Positions 1 to 8,066 of a DNA stretch of 64,000 nt are shown here, in pieces. A program made the position numbers and the translations under genes. The notes beneath the pieces are model-generated. The model was not told the origin of the DNA, ran no database searches, and worked only from the letters and a program-made list of their open reading frames with translations. The number at the start of each line of letters is the position of its first letter. The first letter of the stretch is position 1. Origin of the DNA: Alistipes sp. (lineage in GTDB: Bacteria > Bacteroidota > Bacteroidia > Bacteroidales > Rikenellaceae); NCBI GenBank assembly GCA_017629985.1, contig JAGBWD010000022.1:1-64000 (forward strand). The letters are read 5' to 3'.

Positions 1-2
1 CT

Positions 3-1781
3 ATTGCTGTAGCGGCAATGTCGTGCCATACAGACGAGGTAGAATCTCCAGCTAACTACTCCCCTGCTAACGATAACGAGGTGTGTATTGCTATGCCCAT
101 GGCAGTTACCCGCACATCCATAGACCCCGATGGTCGCACCACACGTTGGAGCGAAGGTGATGAGTTGTCGGTGTGGGCTATGAATGCCGAGGGTGGCTTC
201 ACATTCTCTAATGCTACCTTCATGTTGCGTTACTTCTCTACAGAGTGGGACAAGGCCTACTTTGTGGGTAACGTAGATAAGATGGCCGAGGGCGACTACA
301 CCTACTACATGTGTTCTCCTCGTCCAACCTCTGTTGATGGTGTTAAGGCTACGTTTAGCGTGTCGGCGCAGCAGTCGGGTCTTTACGATGGCAAGTATGA
401 TATCATGGTTGCAGAGCCTACCTCTTATGGCTCTATCACCACTGGCGAGCGCGTGGAGCTAAATACTATTATGCGTCACCAGATGCACGCCATTAAGATT
501 ACTGTGCCTGATAAGGCTTCAAATTTCGATAATAAGGTCTATGCCTTGGATATCACCTTCCCTGTTCCTGTGGTTGGAGATGTCACTGTCGATGTTACTA
601 ATCCAGATGCGGAGCTTGTATACTCTAACACCTCTAACACCATTAGCGTCAATAGCTCGGAGGGTTTTGCCGTAGGTAGCGATATCTGGGTCTTTGTCCT
701 TCCAGGCACTGTCACTGGCGATGTTAGCTATAAGATTAAGGGTGCTGCGCAGCGCTCCGAGGTGGCAACCTACTCTTTGGAGAGAGAGTTTATGCGCGGT
801 CATGTAACCCCTATCCGTATGGCGATGCCTCCATTTGAGAAGTATACAGCCTTTAACTTCTCTATTGGCGAGAACTATCTAGGCGAGGATTTTAACTTCT
901 TTACCCTTTACGATAATAATGGTACTAATATGGGTACATTTAATCGTAATGCCGAGAACCTTTATACGTTTGAGTATTCGGGAGAGTTTGATGTAACTCC
1001 TTATAGTAACCAGAATTGGACGTTGGTCTTCGATTCGGAGAATGCTGTTGTGGAGAACTCTGTAAACATGGGTAATTTGAAGGCTTACTTCGTGAATACT
1101 ATCACTCCTGTAGATGTGCCATATCTTCTCTTTGAGGATTTTGAGAATGTAACAGAGAGTGAGAGCTATGGTAATAATGATTACTCACAGAGTGAACGTG
1201 AGCAGCCAGGAGCATCATTGGATGGTGCGATGCCTACAAATGGCTGGAATGCCGCACGTTTCTGGCTTAAGCCTGGTGCTATGCGTATCAACTCGCGCTA
1301 TCAGTCGGTGAAGATTTTTGTGTCATTTGCCTCTACCCATCACGGTCGTATGGATACTCCAGTGCTTGGTGGCGCTCGTGGTATAAAGCCTGGTAAGAAG
1401 GTAGATATAAAGGTGGTCTTCGATGCTGCAATGTATAAGCACAAAAGTAGTAGCCTAACACTAAATGTGGGTTCTATCAATATCGCTACGCACACCAATG
1501 CTGCCAGCAAAATTGATGGTATCCCTACGGGTGCAACAGGTATTTCATCTTCGTACGACACTACTCTTGCAGACTTTGGTAACACACTCTTTACCCAAGA
1601 TTTGGCAGATAGTGTTGGAGATAATGCCTTTGGTCAGAGTTTCCCAACTTACACAACTACGATGTCTGTAACAAGCGACACACGTCTCTGTTTCTACCCA
1701 ACGCTCACAACCGCAAGTGGTACTGGTAATACAGAGGTGAACGTATACATCGACAACCTTAAGTTGCAGATTACAAAATAA
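3..1781 (+). CDS. Fimbrillin-like surface lipoprotein, 5' end cut by window edge
   Basis: The reading frame is open from base 3. The codons before the first ATG (base 18) read IAVAAMSC, the end of a lipoprotein signal peptide with the lipidated Cys at 24-26, so the true start lies left of the window and ATG 18 is internal. The first 280 or so residues resemble Mfa-like fimbrillins: a TRT motif, then WSEGDELSVWA, then beta-rich sequence. The last 200 residues begin at a DFENV motif and look like a separate jelly-roll, carbohydrate-binding-like domain ending in YIDNLKLQITK. The likely role is a cell-surface adhesin or pilus-related subunit exported by the Sec/Lol route. It is the first visible gene of a same-strand run to 9659. 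The family call is from recognition of pattern, not a search. Confidence 0.7.
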   Translation: MAVAAMSCHTDEVESPANYSPANDNEVCIAMPMAVTRTSIDPDGRTTRWSEGDELSVWAMNAEGGFTFSNATFMLRYFSTEWDKAYFVGNVDKMAEGDYTYYMCSPRPTSVDGVKATFSVSAQQSGLYDGKYDIMVAEPTSYGSITTGERVELNTIMRHQMHAIKITVPDKASNFDNKVYALDITFPVPVVGDVTVDVTNPDAELVYSNTSNTISVNSSEGFAVGSDIWVFVLPGTVTGDVSYKIKGAAQRSEVATYSLEREFMRGHVTPIRMAMPPFEKYTAFNFSIGENYLGEDFNFFTLYDNNGTNMGTFNRNAENLYTFEYSGEFDVTPYSNQNWTLVFDSENAVVENSVNMGNLKAYFVNTITPVDVPYLLFEDFENVTESESYGNNDYSQSEREQPGASLDGAMPTNGWNAARFWLKPGAMRINSRYQSVKIFVSFASTHHGRMDTPVLGGARGIKPGKKVDIKVVFDAAMYKHKSSSLTLNVGSINIATHTNAASKIDGIPTGATGISSSYDTTLADFGNTLFTQDLADSVGDNAFGQSFPTYTTTMSVTSDTRLCFYPTLTTASGTGNTEVNVYIDNLKLQITK

Positions 1782-1817
1782 TAAAATATAAAACATAAAC
1801 AACTAAATTACAAAACA

Positions 1818-2594
1818 ATGAAAAAGCTTATCACATTAGCTTCACTTCTAGCGCTTACCTTGGCATCATGTGCCAGCGATGAGCCAAAGAGTGTCGCAGA
1901 TGAGAAGGGTAGCGTTAGCTTCGACCTCAATATTGCAACAGAGGTCGCTGTTACACGTGCCGAGGGTCACAACGTAGCCTGCACAACCCCTACTGCAGAG
2001 CAGTTTACCCTAAAAATTGATGGAGTTAGCCACACCTACACCAAGGAGTATAACTCTATAGCCGAGTTTATGGAGGATAACTATCTCCACTTTGGTACCT
2101 ACAAGGTATCGGTTGTTGCTGGTGATATAGCCCAGGAGGGATACGACAAGGCGACATTTGCAGGTGAGGAGGAGTTTGTTGTTGAGGCCCGCAAGCAGAC
2201 AGATGTTGAGGTTACGGCGACTATTGCTAATGCCTTGGTTATGGTGGAGACAACAGAGAACTTCAAGAACTACTTTGTTGGTGGCCACACCCTAGAGCTT
2301 ACTACAGCTTCGGGCAATAAGTTTGATGTTTCGGCGCAGAGAGAGCCATTGTTCATCACTCCTGGAGAGTTTACAGTGGCTGGTACAGCTGTGAAGCAGG
2401 CAAACCAGTCGGGTGTTGAGGGTGCTACAATAACACTCCCAGAGTATAAGATGGAGAGCGCTGCAGCACAGACCTACTACACCGTTAAGTTTGATGTTAA
2501 GGATGGTGGTCGCGCAACCCTTGAGATTGTTCTCAACGAGGAGCTTGTAGAGTCTATCGACATCGAGCAGGAGTTAAACGATAATGCACAATAA
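1818..2594 (+). CDS. DUF4493-type lipoprotein
   Basis: 258 residues. A signal peptide ends in a lipobox (LTLASC, Cys about residue 18), so an outer-membrane lipoprotein is expected. The body has the layout I associate with DUF4493: a GSVSFDLN opening strand, a TRAEG segment, FTLKIDG, then a 'Y-V-A' strand, KATFAGEEEFVVEARK and a short immunoglobulin-like C-terminus. No catalytic residues are evident. It lies 36 bases after the fimbrillin-like gene and 11 bases before the next DUF4493 gene, so it is probably co-transcribed. The leader is A-rich with no Shine-Dalgarno, as is usual in Bacteroidota. Function unknown; a structural or adhesin role at the surface is inferred from context. Confidence 0.75.
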   Translation: MKKLITLASLLALTLASCASDEPKSVADEKGSVSFDLNIATEVAVTRAEGHNVACTTPTAEQFTLKIDGVSHTYTKEYNSIAEFMEDNYLHFGTYKVSVVAGDIAQEGYDKATFAGEEEFVVEARKQTDVEVTATIANALVMVETTENFKNYFVGGHTLELTTASGNKFDVSAQREPLFITPGEFTVAGTAVKQANQSGVEGATITLPEYKMESAAAQTYYTVKFDVKDGGRATLEIVLNEELVESIDIEQELNDNAQ

Positions 2595-2605
2595 TATATA
2601 TAGAT

Positions 2606-4249
2606 ATGAAGAATATAGTAAAGGTATTGAGCCTTGTGATGGTCGTAGCACTAGGCCTTGGCTCATGTAACAAGGATAAGGTAGACTACTCTACAGGCAC
2701 GAATGGTACTGACATGGAGAATAAGGGCTACCTCGTATTGGGAGGTATGGATGTCTCTGTATTGGAGGATACCGAGAATATCGACTCTACAACACGTGGC
2801 GAGGGCGTAGATATCAACAACTTCGATGTTGTTATCACCAACGCCGCTGGTGAGGCTGTAATGTCGTTCAAGTATGGTGAGCGTCCTACAGAGCCTATCG
2901 CCCTTGATGGTGGTATTTATAAGCTTACCATTGTGTCGGATACTATGGTAGGTGCAGAGTGGGAGCGCCCAGTATATGGTGCCGAGAGTGAGGTTATCAT
3001 CACACGTAAGCAGCGTACCGAGGTTAATGACATCGTATGTAAGCTTCGTAATATCAAGGTATCTGTGTCGTATGCTGCAGATATCAAGGCACAGCTCGAC
3101 CCAGAGTATACAACGATGACTATCGCCCTTGAGGGTAACTCTTTGGAGTATGGCATCAATGAGGAGCGTGGTGGTTACTTTGCTCCAAAAGCAGAGGAGA
3201 ATACCCTTCAGCTTACTTTCAAGTGCCGTTATGTTGATGGCGATAAGGATATCGTTATGACAAACGAGATTTCGGGTGTTAAGGCAGCGCAGTGGCGTAA
3301 GATTAACGTTGTCGTGCAGCATGCTGCGGATGGTACTACAAACATCGGTATTAACTGCGACACATGGACCTACGATGAGGAGATTTTGTTCGATACTGCA
3401 GCCTATCTCTTCGAGGAGGTTTTGGTAGACGATACCGATATGCCTGTTATCAACTTCGAGGGTCACGACATGGAGCAGCCATTTGAGCTTACTGACGAGA
3501 TGTTCGATGCTGACGGCAACTTCAAGAAGAATATCAACGTAGATGTAACCGCAAAGGCTCCTATTAAGTCTATCGTTGTTAAGGCATCATCAGACAATGC
3601 AGAGTTTACTGCGGCTTATGACGATGTAATGCCTTTGGAGTGTGACATCTGTGATGGCACAGTCTCTAACACCTTCCTAAAGCTTATGGGTTATCCTACC
3701 GATGCAAAGGGTGCTTTGACAACACGCCTCAAGTTTGGCGCACAGGCAGATATGCTTCGCACATACGAGGGTACTCACTCTTTTGAGATTATGGTTGAGG
3801 ATGAGAATGGCGGTAAGACTACCGCAACACTCACTATTAAGTATGGCCAGAACGTTGCTCCATCAATCGTATGGGTGGGCTACGACATCGACAAGCGTCA
3901 GACATACGTTTCAGGTATGACCTGCGACCTTGTTGTTAAGTCTGTTCTTACTATTGCTGATTTCCGTGTTAAGATTATCTCTAACACCCTTACTCCAGAG
4001 GAGCTTTCAAGTGTAGGCCTTGCAGCAGAGTTTAGCCTTGTTAATGACACCGAGTACTTTGAATCTCTCGGCGGCTTGGGCTTCCCTACAGGCGATGCTG
4101 TATATGGCAAGAGCGAGGTAAACCTCTCTATTACTAACTTCTTGAGCATTCTCTCAATGCTTGGTGCTGGTGATCATGACTTTGAGATGAGTGTTACCGA
4201 CATGGAGGGTAATGTGACCACCAAGACAGTAATGTTCCGTTTTAACTAG
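2606..4249 (+). CDS. DUF4493 domain lipoprotein, long form
   Basis: 547 residues with signal peptide and lipobox (GLGSC, Cys about 21). The DUF4493 domain covers about residues 38-260: a KGYLVLGGMDVS strand, then NFDVVITNAAGEAV, PIALDGGIYKLTIVSD and a VYGAESEVIITRKQ strand. These are the standard landmarks of the family. The remaining 290 residues are repeated Ig-like beta domains without recognisable active-site residues. It sits between two other DUF4493-type genes in the same operon, suggesting a multi-subunit surface structure or a set of alternative ligands binding the same partner. Function unknown. Confidence in the family is good, in the role low. Confidence 0.75.
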   Translation: MKNIVKVLSLVMVVALGLGSCNKDKVDYSTGTNGTDMENKGYLVLGGMDVSVLEDTENIDSTTRGEGVDINNFDVVITNAAGEAVMSFKYGERPTEPIALDGGIYKLTIVSDTMVGAEWERPVYGAESEVIITRKQRTEVNDIVCKLRNIKVSVSYAADIKAQLDPEYTTMTIALEGNSLEYGINEERGGYFAPKAEENTLQLTFKCRYVDGDKDIVMTNEISGVKAAQWRKINVVVQHAADGTTNIGINCDTWTYDEEILFDTAAYLFEEVLVDDTDMPVINFEGHDMEQPFELTDEMFDADGNFKKNINVDVTAKAPIKSIVVKASSDNAEFTAAYDDVMPLECDICDGTVSNTFLKLMGYPTDAKGALTTRLKFGAQADMLRTYEGTHSFEIMVEDENGGKTTATLTIKYGQNVAPSIVWVGYDIDKRQTYVSGMTCDLVVKSVLTIADFRVKIISNTLTPEELSSVGLAAEFSLVNDTEYFESLGGLGFPTGDAVYGKSEVNLSITNFLSILSMLGAGDHDFEMSVTDMEGNVTTKTVMFRFN

Positions 4250-4277
4250 CATAATGAACCCCTAAATTATGGCTATC

Positions 4278-6311
4278 ATGAAAAAGATATTTGCAATATT
4301 GAGTGTGGTGCTTGTGCTAGCATCATGTTCAAAGGATATAGATCCAGTGGTTGAGATGGCATCTTCGGAGGGCGCAGCACGCTTTGGCGTGGCTCTCCAG
4401 CAGGGTGTTACTGCGGATGATACCGTTGTTTTAAAGATTTATAAGGTTGAGGGCGAGGAGCTTCAGCTAGTTCGCCGCTATGATAATCTTGCCGATGTGC
4501 CAGAGTATCTATCACTCCTTAAGGGTGACTATGTAGCAAAGGTTCAGGTGGGCGAAAAGCAGATAGTGTCGTACGACAAGAAGTATTATGCTGGTGAGCA
4601 GAGCTTTACAATCACCGAGGGTGCTGTTGCTACGGTAACCGTAGATTGCAAGCTTCAGTCTTCTATCGTTGTTGTGAACTATGATGCTACTGTAGCCGAG
4701 AAACTTTCGGAGGGTTACTTCACAACTGTTGCCGTAGCGGAGAGCTACGATGCCGATGCTATTGCTACTGGCGATGTACACTCACTACGCTTTGAGGAGA
4801 GTGGTGAGGGTTATTTCATCCTTCCTGCGCAGCAGACATCTCTCTTTTGGCACTTCGAGGGTACTCATCCTGTAGAGGGTGATATCATGAAGGAGGCTAT
4901 CATCGAGAATGTTAAGCCTGCAGCAAAGTATACCATCACCTTGAAGTACTCGAAGGATGCTCCAGGTAACCTCGTATTTGAGGCTATTGTAGATGAGTCT
5001 ATCGAGGAGATTGACGATGTGCTTATCTTCAGCCCAGACCCAACAGTTATGGGTGATGGCTTCAGCGAGAAGGAGCTTCAGCTATCGACAAACGCACGTA
5101 CTTACAACGTAGCATCATTGGCCAACATTAGCACTTTGTCTATTGAGATGGATGGTGAGACTCTCGACCTTCTCAATGCTACTGTTGAGGGTGTTAATGT
5201 GCAGAAGGTAGATGATATGAGCTATAAGGTTACTATCTCTCCACTCTTCTTCAACCGCACATCGGGTGGCTCACGCGAGGTTATCTTCCATGTTATGGAT
5301 GTTGATGGTGGTAAGCTCAATAAGGCTATCAACTACAACGTTCAGGGTATCATGCCTCTATCATCTGATAGCTATAGCCTATGGTTTGGCACAGCTACCT
5401 TCACGGCTAATGTTGTAGATTCTGCAGCTACATCTGTAAAGGTTGCTTACTCAACAGATGGCGCTACATGGACAGAGATTGACGCTACATCAGCTGGCAA
5501 CGGCATCTATACAGCATCAAGCGCTGATTTCACTTGCGAGAAGAGCTACAGCTATAAGCTCATCGTAGATGGCGTGGAGTATGGTGAGTCCCTTTCAATA
5601 ACAACTCCTGTAGGTACACAGCTTCCTAATGGTGATATGGAGCGTTGGCACAAGGCTTCATGGGTGTTGCCTTACGGCTCTGGAGATGCTCCATTCTGGC
5701 TCACAGGTAACGAGGGTGCAAATATGGCAAATGCTACTCTTACACAGTCATCTACAGATGTTCGTCCAGGCTCTACAGGTACCTATTCGGCACACCTCAA
5801 GTCGCAGAAGGCTTCGGTTGCGGGTATTGGTAAGTTTGCTGCCGGTAACCTCTTTACAGGTACCTTCGCAATGAATGGCCTTGATGGTATCGTAACCTTT
5901 GGACGTGACTTTGCCTTCACCGCAAAGCCAAAGAGCCTCACATTCTGGATTAAGAATAACGAGGGTACTATAGACGAGGGTTCACATGCCTCAGGTACTG
6001 ATATCATGACTGCTATGGTTATCATCACAGATGGTACAACATATTCAGTAAATACCAAGGATACATCAACATTCCTCAAGATGGAGGACCTTGCAACAAG
6101 GGATGGTGTTATTGCCTACGGTTACATCACAGGCTCACACCAGCATCCAGAGTGGACCGAGAAGACCATCGAGCTTATTTATCGCGAGGATATGAAGGAG
6201 GTTAAGCCAAAGAAGATTGTGGTATCGTTCACACCTTCGGGCTATGGTGACTACTTCTGTGGTTCTACTAGCTCGTGGATGTATATTGATGATATAGTAC
6301 TTAACTATTAG
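4278..6311 (+). CDS. Lipoprotein with DUF4493-like and C-terminal PCMD domains
   Basis: The preferred start is the ATG at 4278 (MKKIFAILSVVLVLASC) rather than 4269, because it gives a standard signal peptide with a lipobox Cys at about residue 17. The N-terminal 220 residues are DUF4493-like (FGVALQQGV, LLKGDYVAKVQVG, YYAGEQSFTITEG). A middle Ig-like region follows, then a C-terminal PCMD domain (putative carbohydrate metabolism domain) from about residue 450: LPNGDMERW, APFWLTGN, DVRPGSTGTYSAHLKS and GIGKFAAGNLFTG. PCMD is thought to be a jelly-roll glycan-binding or glycan-acting fold, but activity has not been shown here. The same PCMD landmarks recur in the lipoprotein ending at 9659, so the operon carries two copies. 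Confidence 0.75.
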   Translation: MKKIFAILSVVLVLASCSKDIDPVVEMASSEGAARFGVALQQGVTADDTVVLKIYKVEGEELQLVRRYDNLADVPEYLSLLKGDYVAKVQVGEKQIVSYDKKYYAGEQSFTITEGAVATVTVDCKLQSSIVVVNYDATVAEKLSEGYFTTVAVAESYDADAIATGDVHSLRFEESGEGYFILPAQQTSLFWHFEGTHPVEGDIMKEAIIENVKPAAKYTITLKYSKDAPGNLVFEAIVDESIEEIDDVLIFSPDPTVMGDGFSEKELQLSTNARTYNVASLANISTLSIEMDGETLDLLNATVEGVNVQKVDDMSYKVTISPLFFNRTSGGSREVIFHVMDVDGGKLNKAINYNVQGIMPLSSDSYSLWFGTATFTANVVDSAATSVKVAYSTDGATWTEIDATSAGNGIYTASSADFTCEKSYSYKLIVDGVEYGESLSITTPVGTQLPNGDMERWHKASWVLPYGSGDAPFWLTGNEGANMANATLTQSSTDVRPGSTGTYSAHLKSQKASVAGIGKFAAGNLFTGTFAMNGLDGIVTFGRDFAFTAKPKSLTFWIKNNEGTIDEGSHASGTDIMTAMVIITDGTTYSVNTKDTSTFLKMEDLATRDGVIAYGYITGSHQHPEWTEKTIELIYREDMKEVKPKKIVVSFTPSGYGDYFCGSTSSWMYIDDIVLNY

Positions 6312-6320
6312 TAACTTAAC

Positions 6321-6352
6321 GAGGTGGGAGTAGGTGATACTACTCCTACCTC
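6321..6352 (+). terminator. Intra-operon hairpin, possible attenuator
   Basis: A 12-base stem (6321-6332 with 6341-6352, one G-U pair, 8-base loop) lies between the PCMD lipoprotein stop and the next gene. Only a weak T-rich tail follows (aatatttcg), so it may be a partial terminator or a transcript-end stabiliser. It also covers an in-frame ATG at 6324, which argues that the downstream gene starts at 6366. Confidence 0.5.
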
Positions 6353-6365
6353 AATATTTCGTTCA

Positions 6366-7184
6366 ATGAAGAGATTTTATACGCTTCTAGTGATGTTGTC
6401 TATAGCTGTTGGAGCTGTGGCGCAGGAGCTAGAAAATATAACACAACCCGATATTGCCCCTAGTTTACCGAGCCTTACACCCAACGAGGCTCGCAAGCAG
6501 CGAGGCTTTACCTCGGATACCAACTTTGTCCCCAAAGGTCAATGGATATTTGGAGGTACGGCATCTTACTCGCAGCATACAAATAACGATTTTAAGCTCG
6601 CTATTATCGAGAATATCAACTCGGAGGGTTATACGCTTAACGTAAGTCCTATGTTGGCCTATGCTCCATGGAAGAATATGGCTGTAGGTATTCGTTTTGG
6701 CTATGGTCGTACTATGTTGTCTCTCGATGATGGTGCGTTGTCCTTTGGTGAGGGTGATACAGCTATCAACATCAATGTTGATTACTATCACAAGGTGAAG
6801 CACACCTTCACAGGCTCTCTCTTTTGGCGTCCCTATATTCCACTAGGCCAGAGCAACCGTTTTGCAATCTTTGCCGAGGTTCAGCTCAACCTTTCAGGTT
6901 CGCAGACGAAGCTTGTTGCCGAAAATGGCACTGTGGATGGTTATGCAGACTATCGCGGAACATATAGCTCGTCATTTGGTGGTTCTATCGCCTTGCAGCC
7001 AGGTATTGTAGCATTTGTTACCAATAACACTGCGTTGGAGTTATCTATAGGTGTCTTTGGCATTGGTTTCGAGAGAACCAAGCAGATAAAGAATCAGGTA
7101 GAGAAGGGCGAGGTGAAGTCTAGTAATATGAATTTCAGGGTCAATCTTCTCTCGATTGGCTTTGGTGTATCGTTCTATTTGTAA
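6366..7184 (+). CDS. Small outer-membrane beta-barrel protein, paralogue 1
   Basis: The start is taken at 6366 (MKRFYTLLVMLSIAVGAVAQ, a clean signal peptide cut after AQ) instead of the in-frame ATG 6324, which lies inside a hairpin. The mature part is about 250 residues with alternating hydrophobic/polar strands (GQWIFGGTASYSQ, MLAYAPWKNMAVGIRFGYG, HTFTGSLFWRPYIPLG) and ends SIGFGVSFYL. A terminal aromatic or hydrophobic residue of this kind is typical of outer-membrane barrels. It has the same layout as the following protein: FTSDTNFVPKGQW here, LNKFVYKGEW there. It may anchor, export or stabilise the neighbouring lipoproteins; that is inference from position. Confidence 0.7.
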   Translation: MKRFYTLLVMLSIAVGAVAQELENITQPDIAPSLPSLTPNEARKQRGFTSDTNFVPKGQWIFGGTASYSQHTNNDFKLAIIENINSEGYTLNVSPMLAYAPWKNMAVGIRFGYGRTMLSLDDGALSFGEGDTAININVDYYHKVKHTFTGSLFWRPYIPLGQSNRFAIFAEVQLNLSGSQTKLVAENGTVDGYADYRGTYSSSFGGSIALQPGIVAFVTNNTALELSIGVFGIGFERTKQIKNQVEKGEVKSSNMNFRVNLLSIGFGVSFYL

Positions 7185-7196
7185 ACTTACAGCACT

Positions 7197-8051
7197 ATGA
7201 AGAGACTATATACACTTTTTATGGCTGTAGCGTTTAGCATGACGACAGCCTTTGCGCAGACAGATACTATACCCACATCGTTGGTAGAGAATCCCGAAGT
7301 GGTTAAGGTTGAGAAGGTGGGTGATAAAGGCACTCGCTTCTTGCCTACAACACGCCGTATAGATAGAAACATAAACCTTAATAAGTTTGTCTATAAAGGT
7401 GAGTGGATGTTGGGTATTGCGGCATCTTATGGCACTCTTGATGTGTCGGATACCGACCTCATGCTTCTGTTTGATAACATTGACTTTAGTCTTCGCCGCG
7501 CTGCGGTGATGCCCTATGTAGCATACTCCTATCGCGATAACCAAGCTGTTGGTCTTCGCTTTGGTTACGAGTACCTTCAGGGCGATCTCGGAAATTTGGA
7601 GCTAAACCTTGGCTCTGCCGCAGATATCTCCTTTGGTTTGGGCGATATAGGCCTTAAGAGCGAGAGCTACGCTTGGTCTATCTTCCACCGTTACTTCTTT
7701 GGTCTTGACCGCCGTGGTATCGTAGGAGCTATTTTGGAGTCGGAGCTATTGTTCAAGACGGGTACATCATCATTCTATATGGGTGCTGGCGATGACCGTA
7801 AGTACTCTATGAGCAAGAACTTTGCTGCAAAGCTAAATCTTAATCCAGGTCTTGCGGTATATGTATTCCCCCAGGTGTGTGTTACGGTTACTGTTGGTAT
7901 TGGAAGCCTCTACTACAACAATATTCGCCAATATGATGCAGTGGGTGTGGAGACAGGTCGCAGAGATCACTCGGCACTTAAGTTTAAGCTCAACATCGCA
8001 AATATTCAGATTGGTGTTGTAGCGCATTTGTGGAAAAAAAAGATGGAGTAG
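7197..8051 (+). CDS. Small outer-membrane beta-barrel protein, paralogue 2
   Basis: 284 residues with a signal peptide (MKRLYTLFMAVAFSMTTAFAQ) nearly matching that of the preceding gene. Beta-strand periodicity runs throughout: GEWMLGIAASYGT, AVMPYVAYSYRDNQAVGLRFGYEY, SIFHRYFFGLDRRG. A recognisable paralogue of the protein at 6366-7184, sharing the motif 'KGxWxxGxxASY' and 'AVGxRFGY', but well diverged, so not a recent duplicate. The C-terminus ends KKKME after a last strand IQIGVVAHLW. The gap to the upstream gene is 12 bases and to the downstream gene a few bases, consistent with one transcript. Exact role unknown. Confidence 0.7.
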   Translation: MKRLYTLFMAVAFSMTTAFAQTDTIPTSLVENPEVVKVEKVGDKGTRFLPTTRRIDRNINLNKFVYKGEWMLGIAASYGTLDVSDTDLMLLFDNIDFSLRRAAVMPYVAYSYRDNQAVGLRFGYEYLQGDLGNLELNLGSAADISFGLGDIGLKSESYAWSIFHRYFFGLDRRGIVGAILESELLFKTGTSSFYMGAGDDRKYSMSKNFAAKLNLNPGLAVYVFPQVCVTVTVGIGSLYYNNIRQYDAVGVETGRRDHSALKFKLNIANIQIGVVAHLWKKKME

Positions 8052-8066
8052 CCTATGTGTAATGTG

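Noticed and set aside
2663-3466. A 267-codon open frame on the minus strand
   Set aside because: It lies entirely inside the DUF4493 gene, shows no domain or signal peptide and follows from the base pattern of the true gene.
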